A stretch of DNA of 64,000 nucleotides from Campylobacter concisus. Its GTDB lineage: Bacteria > Campylobacterota > Campylobacteria > Campylobacterales > Campylobacteraceae. The notes below the pieces were generated by a model. The model did not search any database and was not told the origin of the DNA. It saw nothing but the letters and a program-made list of their open reading frames with translations. Both the position numbers and the translations under genes were made by a program. This document shows positions 1 through 9,543 of this stretch, in pieces (within the stretch, counting starts at the first letter, position 1; every line of letters begins with the position of its first letter). The DNA is taken from contig NZ_PIRQ01000003.1 of NCBI RefSeq assembly GCF_003048535.1, forward strand, positions 62,001 through 126,000. The letters are read 5' to 3'.

Positions 1-179
1 GCTACATAAGGTAAATTAAAACTTCCTTATTATAGTTGATAAAAATTCTTTTGAAAAATATACTAAGCTATATCGTCTTATTAATATCTTTATTGATACA
101 TAAGCTTTTCTATACAAGCAATGATGTAAAAGTTATCAGCTCTGTGATATCAATATGGGTTTTATAAGTAAAGATAATA

Positions 180-440
180 GCTCTTAGTTGCAGAGGTTGA
201 TGGTTTAATGAAGAACGCAATTAAAGCAAGAAAGATTTCGATAGATAAAATAATACACTCATTATATTTTACAAGCTTTCATATCTATAATATTTTGAAG
301 CCTATGAGCTTATGACTATAAAAAACATGATACTTTTTTAAGCTCATATTATAATGAATATATGAAAAACCACCAAAGTCTGAGCAAATAAGACACCGGC
401 CAAGTAGGGTATAAAAATTTTACTTATATACCTAGCGTAT
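180..440 (+). pseudogene. Decayed transposase C-terminal remnant (IS3-type, probable)
   Basis: From position 341 one frame reads S-S-Y-Y-N-E-Y-M-K-N-H-Q-S-L-S-K, then a stop at 389, then D-T-G-Q-V-G-Y-K-N-F. This resembles the C-terminus of IS3-family OrfB transposases, where a YYNE...HQSL...TP..VY pattern follows the last catalytic Glu. An upstream stretch in another frame (YFEAYELMTIKNM, near 291) fits the segment that normally precedes it. Several stops and frame changes show it is dead. No terminal repeat was found, and the element continues or ends outside the window. Bases 1-179 hold nothing I recognise. Confidence 0.45.
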
Positions 441-1235
441 TTATTTTATTATTCCAATGGTCTCGGCAAATTTAAGCTCTTTATTTTCAAAGAGATTGTA
501 TTCAATTGCATCTTTTTCGCTAAGTATCACGATAGTTGAGCCAAGCTCAAAATTCCCAAGGCGCTCGCCCTTTTTGATATGTAAATTTTCATACTCGTAA
601 ATTTGTGTAAAATTTGCCATCGCATTTGTCTGTATACGCTCATCAAAACAAAATTTCATCTTTCCGACATTTAACGCACCTACAAAAACAAGCCAAAGTT
701 TCTTACCATTTTTTATCTCACAAGATAGCGCTACGCGTTCATTCTTTGTATAAAGGCTGTCTACTTTTGCAAGCCATTTTGCAGCCACGCTGTAAAGCTT
801 ACCCGGAATGTATATGGCTTTTTTAATGGCAATATCGCAAGGTGCATGATAATGATGATAATCTTTTGGGCTAAGATAGATATTTGCAAAGTCATATTCG
901 CCCTCAAGCTCACTCTGCCCCAATAGTTCGCTTACACTATACTCCATGCCTTTTATGCTAAAGGCCTTTAGTTCCTTTGTGCTACCAAAACTAAGACAAG
1001 TACCATCAACTGGGCTTATAAACATCTCATCTGCCGTATCAAAATCTCTTGGTTTTATGAGCCTTCTAGTAAAAAGCTCATTTAAATTTTTATATTCATT
1101 TGCTGGCTTAAACTCGCTCATATCTATCTTAAACAGCTTTATGTAAAAAGAATTTATGGCTTCTTGAAGTGGTTTGAAAAAGTTAATCTTTGCAACCTTT
1201 CCAAAAATTTGAGAAAACATATTGTCTTTATTCAT
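441..1235 (-). CDS. psd: Phosphatidylserine decarboxylase proenzyme
   Basis: Converts phosphatidylserine to phosphatidylethanolamine at the inner membrane. The 264-residue protein has the family landmarks: SPVDG near residue 75, the DYHHYHAP histidine cluster near 125-132, and the LGST self-cleavage motif near 231-234, where Ser233 would become the pyruvoyl group of the alpha chain. The length is typical of the compact bacterial form. It lies 1 bp downstream of the metallophosphoesterase gene on the same strand, so the two are probably co-transcribed. The identification is firm from the motifs and their spacing. Confidence 0.93.
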   Translation of the reverse strand: MNKDNMFSQIFGKVAKINFFKPLQEAINSFYIKLFKIDMSEFKPANEYKNLNELFTRRLIKPRDFDTADEMFISPVDGTCLSFGSTKELKAFSIKGMEYSVSELLGQSELEGEYDFANIYLSPKDYHHYHAPCDIAIKKAIYIPGKLYSVAAKWLAKVDSLYTKNERVALSCEIKNGKKLWLVFVGALNVGKMKFCFDERIQTNAMANFTQIYEYENLHIKKGERLGNFELGSTIVILSEKDAIEYNLFENKELKFAETIGIIK

Positions 1236-1236
1236 T

Positions 1237-2349
1237 TTATTCCTTACTTAAGTTTAATATTGCAATCTCACTTGGAGCAAAAATTCTAACAGGAGGCCCC
1301 CAAAATCCAGCACCACTGCTAACATAAGCTTGCATTTTATCATTAATCTTATAAAGGCCATGTAAAAATCCCTGATCAAGTAAAACCAAAAGGCCAAAAG
1401 GGAAAATTTGACCAGCGTGTGTATGACCGCAAAGCACCAGATCAACATCTTGCTGCATTGATTTTATAAATTTTGGCTGATGAGAGAGCAAGATGGTAGG
1501 TAGCGATGGGTCACGTCCTGTCAATGCCTCATCTAAATTTGGCTCTAAATTTTTAAACTTTATGCCAGCTAGATCATAGACCCCTGCTAAATTTATGCCA
1601 GCTATTTTTTCATTTTTATTGCCAAGCACCCTAATGCCTAGAGCGCGAATTTTTTCTAATATCCCATCAACTCCGTGGTAGTATTCGTGATTGCCAGGGA
1701 CATAAAAGGTGCCATAGGTACTTTTAAGGTTTTTTAATGGATCCAAAAAATCGCCGATAAGCTCAGCTCTCATATCAACCAAGTCGCCAACTATCACCAC
1801 TAGGTCTGGTCTAGCTAAATTTATCTCTTTTACAAGCTCAGCCACAAAGTCCTTTTGCAAAAACTCTCCAATGTGCACATCAGTTATCATGGCTATTTTT
1901 AGATCACTTTGTAAATTTTTTATTTTTATACTAATCTGTCTAATCTTTGGCGGAGTAAGTGCGTTAAAAATTCCTTTCAAAAAGCAAGCAACTATAAAAA
2001 CAACAAATGTCACATCAAAGCAAAATTTAATAAATTTTCGTCTTGTGGGATTAAAATAAGCTTTTGAGCAAATGGATCTAACAACATCATAAAACAAACT
2101 AACACCAAATAGAAATAGAGAAAAACCGATGAGAGTTCCTGCTATCAGATAGAGTTCTATATTTAAAAAAGAAAATCTTAGTTGAAGAACAAATACAAAC
2201 TCAAGCACACTAATAATATAGAAAAATATACGAATTTTTTTAAGGTGTGGAGTAAAAAAAGATACCTTTTTGATAAAACGTTTGTATGAGTATAAATTTG
2301 TAAGAACACTAAAGATAAATGCCCCGATAATGATCCGAAAAAGTCCCAA
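1237..2349 (-). CDS. Membrane-anchored calcineurin-like metallophosphoesterase
   Basis: A 370-residue protein whose first ~130 residues are hydrophobic and form about four membrane segments. A binuclear-metal phosphoesterase domain follows. The ordered metal-ligand motifs are visible: DVHIG near 156, GDLVD near 188, GNHEYYHG near 220, and CGHTHAGQ near 310. This arrangement is that of YkuE/YaeI-type enzymes, some of which act on UDP-diacylglucosamine or other lipid phosphates, but the substrate cannot be read from the sequence. Its position directly upstream of psd is compatible with a lipid-related role, which is inference. Confidence 0.85.
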   Translation of the reverse strand: MGLFRIIIGAFIFSVLTNLYSYKRFIKKVSFFTPHLKKIRIFFYIISVLEFVFVLQLRFSFLNIELYLIAGTLIGFSLFLFGVSLFYDVVRSICSKAYFNPTRRKFIKFCFDVTFVVFIVACFLKGIFNALTPPKIRQISIKIKNLQSDLKIAMITDVHIGEFLQKDFVAELVKEINLARPDLVVIVGDLVDMRAELIGDFLDPLKNLKSTYGTFYVPGNHEYYHGVDGILEKIRALGIRVLGNKNEKIAGINLAGVYDLAGIKFKNLEPNLDEALTGRDPSLPTILLSHQPKFIKSMQQDVDLVLCGHTHAGQIFPFGLLVLLDQGFLHGLYKINDKMQAYVSSGAGFWGPPVRIFAPSEIAILNLSKE

Positions 2350-2539
2350 AATATCTCCTTAAAAACAAAGATTATATTTTATATTTTTAAATTTACATTA
2401 TAAATTTTATTAATTATTTAGAACAATTTGTAGTGCTAAGCTGTATGATTTTATAATTTAAATTTACAAAAATAATTGTTAAAAGATATTTACTTTAGGA
2501 TAATAACTAAAAGATAAAATTTTGGAATTTAAAAATAAA

Positions 2540-2561
2540 AAGGTGGGAAAACTCCCACCTT
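2540..2561 (-). terminator. Rho-independent terminator after haoA
   Basis: A perfect 9-bp inverted repeat (AAGGTGGGA / TCCCACCTT, 4-base loop) starts 9 bases beyond the haoA stop. On the minus strand it is followed by a T-rich run. It closes the cycX-haoA unit. Confidence 0.8.
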
Positions 2562-2569
2562 AAAAAGAA

Positions 2570-3937
2570 TTACTGGACTTTGCCAGACTCAATTCTTTCT
2601 TTATAGATTTTGCGAAGTTTTCTAATGTCGTTCTTAACTTCGAATACACCATGCCAGTGTGAATAGTCAGGGCCACCCATTAGAGCGCCTTGTCTCATAC
2701 GACGGCCTTCATGGTGCCACATATGATAGTAGATATCTTGGAATTCATCTTCCCAAGCATCTGCAAGTAGTAAGTTTTTAGCTTTCAACTCTTCAAGCAT
2801 CTTAGTTGCTTCAGCATTGTAAACGTTATAAAGCTCTACTTGTTTATCACCCATAATGAAGAAGTTATCTGTATGAGTTGATGTATGGCAAGCTTTACAA
2901 ACTAGCTTCATCTCAGCTCTTGCTGCTTCTGGTCCATTTGGATGACCTGCTAGAGGTGTTCCTACGTTTAGTTTGCCAGTTTTTTCGTAAACAACAGCAG
3001 CTTGTTCATCACCAGCTGTTCTTAGCTTACTGCTGACGCCCCATAGGTTCCATTTTAGTCTTCTTGAAACATTGTGAGTTGTTGTTGTTTCACCAACACC
3101 ACTCATGTGGCAAGCTGCACAAGTTGGAGCTCTAAAGTCTGGTACATCCCATGTATCAGGAGCAGCATCAAAATTCCATTTGTGAGCTTCGCTATTATAG
3201 ATATGTCCGTGCATTGAGTTGTTAAAGATCTCAATATCTGGGTGATCAGGTCCAAGGTGGCAAGATGCACAAGCAGCTGGTTTTCTAGCTTCAGCTATGC
3301 TAAATGTGTGTGCGCTGTGGCATGATTTACATCCGCCTACGCCACCATCAGGATAAACATTACCTATACCGTAGTTTGGCCAAGTCTCTTTTGTAGGTTT
3401 GTGATCAGCGTCTAGTTTGATGACGGTTCCGTGGCACTGTGTACAACCAGTAGCGTCTGGAGCCATTTTGTATTCTGGATGATCCATACCTTCATAGTGA
3501 TACATTAGTTTTACTATCACAGGGTTAGCATACATTTGCATAGCACCTCTTGCGTGACCACTCTTAGTAAATTCTTCAACTTCATTCTCGTGGCACTTAG
3601 CACAAGTTTTTGGGCTAACTAGCATTGAAACATGGTTGTTAGAATCTTTTGGATGCACCTTAACTGAAGCCATAGGATTATCTGCATTTACAGAGTGGCA
3701 ATCCATACAACTTACGCCAACGTGAGCGTGGCGACTATTTTTCCAATCGGCAACTATGCCGGGTGTCTCTTTAGCGTGGCACTCAACACAGCTTTTTGAT
3801 AAGTCTGACATTTTGTGAGCAACTTTAATGTTTTTTACAACATTAAGGTTTAAAGCATCAGATTTATTTGCATCCATGTTTGCGGCAAAGCCAAAAGACA
3901 TTAGACAGGCTAATAACATTAGCGACTTTTTAAACAT
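2570..3937 (-). CDS. haoA: Octahaem cytochrome c, hydroxylamine oxidoreductase family (epsilon-Hao)
   Basis: A periplasmic multihaem enzyme of 455 residues with a signal peptide ending near residue 19. Eight CxxCH haem sites are visible at about 50, 77, 112, 165, 203, 223, 273 and 347. The C-terminal HMWHHEGRRMRQGALMGGPDYSHWHG-type region is characteristic of the HAO family. The epsilonproteobacterial members work in the reductive direction (nitrite or hydroxylamine to ammonium) and lack the cross-linking tyrosine of nitrifier HAO. That direction is family knowledge, not visible here. It lies 9 bp after a NapC/NirT-type tetrahaem gene, which would deliver electrons from menaquinol. Confidence 0.9.
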   Translation of the reverse strand: MFKKSLMLLACLMSFGFAANMDANKSDALNLNVVKNIKVAHKMSDLSKSCVECHAKETPGIVADWKNSRHAHVGVSCMDCHSVNADNPMASVKVHPKDSNNHVSMLVSPKTCAKCHENEVEEFTKSGHARGAMQMYANPVIVKLMYHYEGMDHPEYKMAPDATGCTQCHGTVIKLDADHKPTKETWPNYGIGNVYPDGGVGGCKSCHSAHTFSIAEARKPAACASCHLGPDHPDIEIFNNSMHGHIYNSEAHKWNFDAAPDTWDVPDFRAPTCAACHMSGVGETTTTHNVSRRLKWNLWGVSSKLRTAGDEQAAVVYEKTGKLNVGTPLAGHPNGPEAARAEMKLVCKACHTSTHTDNFFIMGDKQVELYNVYNAEATKMLEELKAKNLLLADAWEDEFQDIYYHMWHHEGRRMRQGALMGGPDYSHWHGVFEVKNDIRKLRKIYKERIESGKVQ

Positions 3938-3946
3938 CTCTCCTCC

Positions 3947-4519
3947 TTACTTGGTTTTATTGTTTTCTTGTTTTTTAATTGCTTCAAATTTATCGATTTG
4001 TAGTCCTAAATTCTTGTGACCAACATGCTCGTGACAATCAACACATGATTTTTTATTAGGATTTCCAAGAACGAAATAATCTCTATGTGGCAAGAATGAT
4101 TTACCAGCTTGAATAACATTTTTTAAATTTGAGTGGCAAGTCAAACATCCACTATCATAGACAAAGTGAGATGCATGCTCGCGCTTTTTACGCCAGTCGA
4201 TCTTGTCCGTATCTGTAAAAAATGTCTTATAGCCATCATTTATCGATACTTTAAGTTTTGTAAGTACATAGGTATAGGCACTTGTATGGTTTAGGTGACA
4301 GGCTGAACATTCAGCTTTTATGCCAAGCTTGTTATTGCCGCCGTGCGCATCTTCATGATATGCAGCATTCATAGGATCCATCGTGTGGCAAATAGTACAG
4401 ATGTAGCCGCTACCAGTCGCGTGAAGTGCATCAGCAATACCCATAGACGCAATAAGTCCGATCACAATGCCGATAACAACAGATGACCAAACAAAAAATT
4501 TCTTCTTAACTTCAGCCAA
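3947..4519 (-). CDS. cycX: NapC/NirT-type tetrahaem cytochrome c, quinol dehydrogenase for HaoA
   Basis: A 190-residue protein with one N-terminal membrane anchor (about residues 9-30) followed by four CxxCH motifs near 41, 71, 125 and 159. This is the layout of membrane-anchored NapC/NirT/NrfH menaquinol-oxidising cytochromes. It is immediately upstream of haoA in the same operon, so the pair should form a quinol-to-Hao electron chain. A 14-bp palindrome sits 28 bp upstream of its start (separate entry). The gene symbol follows use for the partner of epsilon-Hao. Confidence 0.85.
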   Translation of the reverse strand: MAEVKKKFFVWSSVVIGIVIGLIASMGIADALHATGSGYICTICHTMDPMNAAYHEDAHGGNNKLGIKAECSACHLNHTSAYTYVLTKLKVSINDGYKTFFTDTDKIDWRKKREHASHFVYDSGCLTCHSNLKNVIQAGKSFLPHRDYFVLGNPNKKSCVDCHEHVGHKNLGLQIDKFEAIKKQENNKTK

Positions 4520-4546
4520 AACTTCCTCCTGAATTTATCAATATAT

Positions 4547-4560
4547 CGTAAATTTTTACG
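4547..4560. promoter_or_regulatory. Palindrome upstream of cycX-haoA (possible operator)
   Basis: CGTAAA-TT-TTTACG is a perfect palindrome 28 bp upstream of the cycX start, in the gap between the Crp-family regulator gene and cycX. It differs from the textbook Fnr/Crp half site (TTGAT/TGTGA). Its role as a binding site is inference from location. Confidence 0.35.
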
Positions 4561-4639
4561 AAAATTTTAAGTGAATAGTAACAAAAAATATATAAATTTT
4601 TTCTTTAAGTAAATAAAAATATTTATTTGATATTAACTT

Positions 4640-5278
4640 TCAATAAGAATAAATTTCTTGCAGTCCACCCACATCTTTTTCCAAAATTTGGTTCTTTTCA
4701 TCAAGTTTAACTAAACCATTTGTTTTAAATTTATTTAAAATTCTTGAAAAAGTTTCTGGAGTCATATTAAGTATTGATGAAATTTTTGTATGTTTTAGTT
4801 CATTAAATAAATCTTCATGATCTAAAATAAACCTAGCTACTTTTTCTTCTGAGCTTAAAATTAACTCTTGATGAAGTAGATTTGTTGTGATTCTTATCTT
4901 TTCAGACATTGACTTTAAAAATTTCATACAAATTTCTGGTTTTATTAAAAATTCAGCCGCAAATTTTTCATAATTTATCTTTAATACCTCACCAGATATG
5001 GTAAAAATGGCACTAGCTGGGTAGACAATATTTTCAAAATTTACGACTTCCGCAACAAAATTCATAGGAGCCAGCTGATGAATAAAAATTTCTTTTCCGT
5101 TTGCCGTGGTTTTATAAAGCTTAACAGAGCCGCTTATTAAAAATATTAACCATTTTGGCTCCTCGCCTTCTATAAATAAAAATTCACCCTTTTTATACTT
5201 TTTTACGACACTTATGGCTTCAAGTTTGGCTAAATCTTCTTCGTTTAAGCCTTGAAAAAACGGGATTTTTTCTATCAT
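4640..5278 (-). CDS. Crp/Fnr-family transcriptional regulator
   Basis: A 212-residue protein with an N-terminal cyclic-nucleotide-binding-type beta roll (about 10-120), a long dimer helix, and a C-terminal winged helix-turn-helix whose recognition segment is M-T-P-E-T-F-S-R-I-L-N-K-F (about 170-183). No N-terminal cysteine cluster for an Fe-S centre is present, so it is not a classical Fnr. It lies directly upstream of cycX-haoA on the same strand with a 120-bp gap. By position it may control that nitrogen-oxide operon, like the nitrosative-stress Crp-type regulators of Campylobacter. That is inference. Confidence 0.8.
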   Translation of the reverse strand: MIEKIPFFQGLNEEDLAKLEAISVVKKYKKGEFLFIEGEEPKWLIFLISGSVKLYKTTANGKEIFIHQLAPMNFVAEVVNFENIVYPASAIFTISGEVLKINYEKFAAEFLIKPEICMKFLKSMSEKIRITTNLLHQELILSSEEKVARFILDHEDLFNELKHTKISSILNMTPETFSRILNKFKTNGLVKLDEKNQILEKDVGGLQEIYSY

Positions 5279-5346
5279 ATTTTTACTCGCCTTTTTAAAA
5301 TAAAAAACATTTTAGCATATAAAAATAAGATAAATTTTAATAGATT

Positions 5347-5370
5347 TTCAAAGGGAATTTTCCCTTTGAA
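5347..5370 (-). terminator. Inverted repeat after mscL
   Basis: An 11-bp inverted repeat (TTCAAAGGGAA / TTCCCTTTGAA, 2-base centre) lies 10 bp beyond the mscL stop. The following T-tract is weak. A terminator is the likely role. Confidence 0.55.
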
Positions 5371-5380
5371 TTGTATGAAA

Positions 5381-5785
5381 TTATTTTTTAAGTAGATCTC
5401 TAATCTCAGTTAAAAGTGCAATGTCAGCTGGAGTTTCAGGCTCTGCTGGAGCTGGCTCCTCTTTTGGTAATTTATTTTTAAGTGTATTTAAAGCTTTGAT
5501 AACGCAGAAAATACAAAATGCGATTATTAAAAAATCAACCATTGTTTGTATAAATGAGCCATAATTTATCGTAACGGCAGGCGCTCCCTCTACTGCTTCT
5601 TTTAGCGTAAGCTTAAGATCAGTAAAATTTACACCACCAGTTAAAACGCCAACAACAGGCATGATAACATCACCAACTAGTGATGAAACGATCTTTCCAA
5701 ACGCGCCGCCTATAACAACGCCAACAGCCATATCTATGACATTTCCACGCATCGCAAATTCTTTAAATTCGCTTATAAAACTCAT
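5381..5785 (-). CDS. mscL: Large-conductance mechanosensitive channel
   Basis: The 134-residue protein opens under membrane tension to release solutes during hypo-osmotic shock. The N-terminal helix and first membrane segment carry the diagnostic [20 protein letters not shown] pattern (about 14-33). The second membrane segment is at about 72-95, followed by a charged cytoplasmic helix. Length and topology are typical of the family. It is divergent from gltX, with the start 145 bp from the gltX start. Confidence 0.95.
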   Translation of the reverse strand: MSFISEFKEFAMRGNVIDMAVGVVIGGAFGKIVSSLVGDVIMPVVGVLTGGVNFTDLKLTLKEAVEGAPAVTINYGSFIQTMVDFLIIAFCIFCVIKALNTLKNKLPKEEPAPAEPETPADIALLTEIRDLLKK

Positions 5786-5930
5786 TGTTTCTCCTAAAAA
5801 TGTTAAATTTTTGTTCGGATTTTATTCAAGAAATGCTTTGCTTAGGCTAAAAAAATCAAATTACATAACTTTAAATTTATCAAGCTGGTGTTATAATCCA
5901 AACTCAAAATTTAACGTAAGGAATGAGCTT

Positions 5931-7226
5931 ATGTATCGTTTTGCACCCTCTCCAACAGGAGATATGCACATAGGAAATTTACGTGCCGCTATTTTTAATT
6001 ATATTTGTTCTTTGCAAGATAAAAGTGGCTTTATTTTACGCATAGAAGATACTGACAAAGAGCGAAATATTGAGGGAAAAGAGAAAGATATCTTAGAAAT
6101 TTTGAGTAAATTTGGCATAAAACCAGAGCAAATTTACATCCAAAGCGAAAACTTAAAATTCCACAGACAGCTAGCTTCAAAGCTTCTTATCGACAAAAAG
6201 GCATTTGCTTGTTTTTGCACCGAAGAAGAGCTCGAGGCAAAAAAACAAAAAGCAAAAGAGCAAGGCGTGGCATATAGATACGACGGTACCTGCGAGAGAC
6301 TAAGCGATGCTGAAGTTTTAAACTGCGAAAAACCTTTTGTTATCCGCATGAAAAAGCCGACACGCACTATGAGTTTTACAGATGCGATAAAAGGCGAGCT
6401 AAGCTTTGAGCCAGACGCAGTTGATAGCTTTGTCATCATGAGAGCGGACAAGACTCCAACTTATAACTTCGCTTGCGCAGTCGATGACATGCTTGAGGGC
6501 GTAACCTTTGTCATACGTGGCGAGGATCACGTGAGCAATACACCAAAGCAAGACCTCATACGCGAAGGCCTCGGCTACACCGGCAAGATGAACTACGCGC
6601 ATTTGCCTATCCTTTTAAACATAGAGGGCAAAAAAATGAGCAAACGCGAGAACGAATCAAGCGTCAAATGGCTCTTTGAGCAGGGATTTTTACCTGAGGC
6701 GATCGCAAACTATTTGATCCTTCTTGGCAACAAAACTCCAACTGAAATTTTTACGATCGAAGATGCGGTGAAGTGGTTTGATATAACTAAAATTTCACGC
6801 TCGCCTGCTAGATTTGACGTGAAAAAGCTTGAGCAGATAAATAGAGAACACATCAAGCTTGCCTCAAAAGAGCGTATAAAAGAAATTTTTGGCGTAGATG
6901 AAAATTTGGCTGAGTTAGTTAAATTTTACACTCAGGAAAGCTCACTAGTGCCTGAGATAAAGGCAAAAGTTGAAGCCATTTTTTCACCAAAAATAGCTCC
7001 GGATGAGTATAAAAACGAATTTGAAATCATCAAAAAAGCAGCTCGTAATTTAAAAGCGTGCGAGAGCTTTGATGAGTTTAAAAAAGAGCTTATGGCCGCT
7101 ACAAATTTAAAAGGCAAAAACTTTTTCATGCCGCTACGTGCGCTTCTTACAAACGACCTTCACGGTCCTGAGCTTAGTGAGCTCTATCCGCTCATCAAAG
7201 ATAATCTAGCTAAAATTTTAATCTAG
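5931..7226 (+). CDS. gltX: Glutamyl-tRNA synthetase
   Basis: A class I aminoacyl-tRNA synthetase that attaches glutamate to tRNA. I place the start at 5931, giving 431 residues, because the protein family begins with the Rossmann strand RFAPSPTG. The open frame does extend further upstream, but that part overlaps mscL. The HIGH-type motif is HIGN at about 13-16 and KMSKR is at 235-239. Campylobacter species usually carry two GltX proteins, one of which mischarges tRNA-Gln. Which one this is cannot be decided here. It is followed after 8 bp by the YggT-family gene. Confidence 0.93.
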   Translation: MYRFAPSPTGDMHIGNLRAAIFNYICSLQDKSGFILRIEDTDKERNIEGKEKDILEILSKFGIKPEQIYIQSENLKFHRQLASKLLIDKKAFACFCTEEELEAKKQKAKEQGVAYRYDGTCERLSDAEVLNCEKPFVIRMKKPTRTMSFTDAIKGELSFEPDAVDSFVIMRADKTPTYNFACAVDDMLEGVTFVIRGEDHVSNTPKQDLIREGLGYTGKMNYAHLPILLNIEGKKMSKRENESSVKWLFEQGFLPEAIANYLILLGNKTPTEIFTIEDAVKWFDITKISRSPARFDVKKLEQINREHIKLASKERIKEIFGVDENLAELVKFYTQESSLVPEIKAKVEAIFSPKIAPDEYKNEFEIIKKAARNLKACESFDEFKKELMAATNLKGKNFFMPLRALLTNDLHGPELSELYPLIKDNLAKILI

Positions 7227-7234
7227 GAGCAAAA

Positions 7235-7528
7235 ATGATACTTTCCACCCTATTTTCAGCGATTGCAAACATTTTGCACCTTATTATCACGGTCTATACT
7301 TGGGTCATCATCGCAGCAGCGCTCATTAGCTGGGTCAGACCTGATCCTAGCTCGCCGGTCGTGCAGCTACTTTATAGGCTAACTGAGCCGGTTTATAGCT
7401 TTATTAGACGCTATATAAAAACAAATTTTAGTGGTATTGACTTTACTCCGCTTATTGTGCTTTTAACACTTCAATTTTTAGATCAATTTTTAATAAGGCT
7501 TTTGTTTGGTTTTGCTGCGTCACTTTAG
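7235..7528 (+). CDS. YggT-family integral membrane protein
   Basis: A 97-residue protein with two hydrophobic membrane segments (about 1-30 and 66-95), each part of one YggT repeat. The SWVRPDPSSPVVQLLYRLTEP motif near 35-55 is the family signature. Members have been linked to cell division or osmotic tolerance, but no activity is assigned. It overlaps the following transglycosylase gene by 23 bp, implying translational coupling. Confidence 0.85.
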   Translation: MILSTLFSAIANILHLIITVYTWVIIAAALISWVRPDPSSPVVQLLYRLTEPVYSFIRRYIKTNFSGIDFTPLIVLLTLQFLDQFLIRLLFGFAASL

Positions 7529-9143
7529 TATTCTCTCTCTTGTCTGTGTTGCTCTTTTGGCTAAAATTTATACCTACGAAGAGCTAAAAAACGAGCCAAA
7601 AAGCCTAGCAAAAGACTACTACATCAACCGTCTTATTAACGAGGGCAGCTATACAAAAGAGCAGATCGCAGATCTTTCGCGTGATGTATTTAGAAAAGCG
7701 GGCCTTGTTCAAAAATCAATCGATAAAATTTTACCTCCGAAAGCGGCTCCTAGCAAATGCCCTGGTGTAAATACAAAAAATATCACCCAGGCAAATCTAA
7801 CCTGCCAAAATTTGCTAACATCTATTACTTTTAGCTTAAAGCTTGATAATCACACTCGTGAAATTTTAGCAGCCAATCTTGCAAAGACAAATCCAGAAAA
7901 ATCAAAAATTTTACTCGTATTAAATGAAGCAAATCCGGCTAAAGCTTTTGCAAATTTAAACGATACAAAGAGCTTTTTAGAGCTATTTAACGCCTCTAGC
8001 CCGCAAAATAAAAGTATACTTTTTAGCGAAAGTTTTGATGCAAATTTCATGACCAAGCTCTACTCACAAAAGGGCTTTACAAATTTATTAAACGATATTG
8101 TTTTTAATAAAAAATATGAAGGCTTTAGGAGAAATTTGCTAAGCATCGATCCAGCTGTCACTGAAAAAAATGACGCTTTTACGCTTGGATTAAATGCGAT
8201 TTTACTAGGACAAGACGATATCGCTTTTAGTCTTTTTGCAAGAGCCAAGAGCACATTTGAAAGAGCTTGGCAAAGAGATAATGCGACCTTTTGGCAGTAC
8301 CAGATAAGCAAAAACGAAAGCTTTTTAAAAGAGCTAAGTGCCAGCAAGGACGCGAATATATACTCACTTTACGCAAGAGATTTGATCGGTGGTGAACCAC
8401 TTGAGGTCATCGTACCAAGGCCTAGTAAGCAAAATATCGAAAATTTTGACGTAAGCGATCCGTTTTTATGGAACAAAACTGCAGCCCTTGCAAAGGATAT
8501 GAATGCCACGCAAGCAAGCGAATTTGCTAAGAAATTTTATACAAACGAAAGCATCGGCGCCTATGCATTTTTCATGCAAAAGGCGCATGGCTGGGAGAAG
8601 CAATACTTCTTAATGCCAAGCTCTCCTGAGCTTGAGGGCATCAGCAACGAGAGAAAGTCAATGATCTACGCTCTGGCTAGACAAGAGAGTCTCTTTATCC
8701 CAAGCGTAGTTTCTACTTCATACGCCCTTGGAATGATGCAGTTTATGCCATTTCTTGCAAATGCGATCGGCAAAAAAGAGCTAAAAATTCCAAATTTTGA
8801 CCAGGACGATCTTTTTAAAACTGATGTTGCCTTTAAATTTGCAAATCACCACCTAAACTATCTTGATAAATTTCTCTATCATCCGCTCTTTACCGCATAC
8901 GCGTACAACGGCGGTATCGGCTTTACTAAAAAGCTTATCACAAGAGATGATATGTTTAAAGAGGGGAAATTTGAGCCATTTTTATCGATCGAGCTTGTCT
9001 CAGTCGCAGAGACTAGAAACTACGGTAAAAAGGTGCTTGCCAACTATGTGATCTATATGGCACTTACTGGTTCCAATATAAAGATTTCGCAACTTTTCGA
9101 AAATTTAACAAAACCGGCTTTGACTGATAAATTTCGAAACTAA
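7506..9143 (+). CDS. slt: Soluble lytic murein transglycosylase
   Basis: A 545-residue periplasmic enzyme that cleaves peptidoglycan glycan strands to give 1,6-anhydromuramic ends. It starts with TTG inside yggT; a hydrophobic signal peptide follows within the first 20 residues. The C-terminal SLT domain shows A-R-Q-E-S-L-F with the catalytic Glu near residue 398, the S-x-x-Y-A-L-G-M-M-Q-F-M-P motif after it, and A-Y-N-G-G near 455. The alpha-helical N-terminal part matches the superhelical ring of Slt70-like enzymes. Its 3' end overlaps the convergent lipoprotein gene by 80 bp. Confidence 0.88.
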   Translation: MVLLRHFSILSLVCVALLAKIYTYEELKNEPKSLAKDYYINRLINEGSYTKEQIADLSRDVFRKAGLVQKSIDKILPPKAAPSKCPGVNTKNITQANLTCQNLLTSITFSLKLDNHTREILAANLAKTNPEKSKILLVLNEANPAKAFANLNDTKSFLELFNASSPQNKSILFSESFDANFMTKLYSQKGFTNLLNDIVFNKKYEGFRRNLLSIDPAVTEKNDAFTLGLNAILLGQDDIAFSLFARAKSTFERAWQRDNATFWQYQISKNESFLKELSASKDANIYSLYARDLIGGEPLEVIVPRPSKQNIENFDVSDPFLWNKTAALAKDMNATQASEFAKKFYTNESIGAYAFFMQKAHGWEKQYFLMPSSPELEGISNERKSMIYALARQESLFIPSVVSTSYALGMMQFMPFLANAIGKKELKIPNFDQDDLFKTDVAFKFANHHLNYLDKFLYHPLFTAYAYNGGIGFTKKLITRDDMFKEGKFEPFLSIELVSVAETRNYGKKVLANYVIYMALTGSNIKISQLFENLTKPALTDKFRN

Positions 9144-9543
9144 GTGCTAGATCATCGCTTTGCTTACTTGGTGCGGTAACTTCGTAATAAACCGCCCAAG
9201 GCATCGAAAATCCAGCAAATTTTAGCATCTTATCATTTTCATCAAGCAGCCTTGCATTTGTGGCATTTGAGTCGTCATTTACTTTTATGTTCTTTAAATT
9301 TTGTGCATGTTCTTTTGGATTTATGGCTACCAAAAAATGCTCTTTGCTCTGGTCTAAATTTGAATTATAGATCGGATTTAAATAGGTAGCGATGATGAGC
9401 GTCCTGTCAGCACCATCAATAATCTCACTTTTGCTCGTGTAAGCTAGAAGCTCATTTTTTAACGGCTCATGTACAATTACTTTTTCACCAGCACAGCCAA
9501 ATATCATCAAAATAAATACAAAAAACGATATAAATTTGCTCAT
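9064..9543 (-). CDS. Predicted lipoprotein of unknown function
   Basis: A 159-residue protein with a lipoprotein signal peptide; the lipobox I-F-G-C places the lipidated cysteine at residue 17. The rest is soluble and mostly beta-rich. I do not recognise the family. The 3' end overlaps the slt coding sequence on the other strand by 80 bp, so the C-termini of the two genes constrain each other. The single-gene unit is divergent from mobB. Confidence 0.7.
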   Translation of the reverse strand: MSKFISFFVFILMIFGCAGEKVIVHEPLKNELLAYTSKSEIIDGADRTLIIATYLNPIYNSNLDQSKEHFLVAINPKEHAQNLKNIKVNDDSNATNARLLDENDKMLKFAGFSMPWAVYYEVTAPSKQSDDLALSFEIYQSKPVLLNFRKVAKSLYWNQ

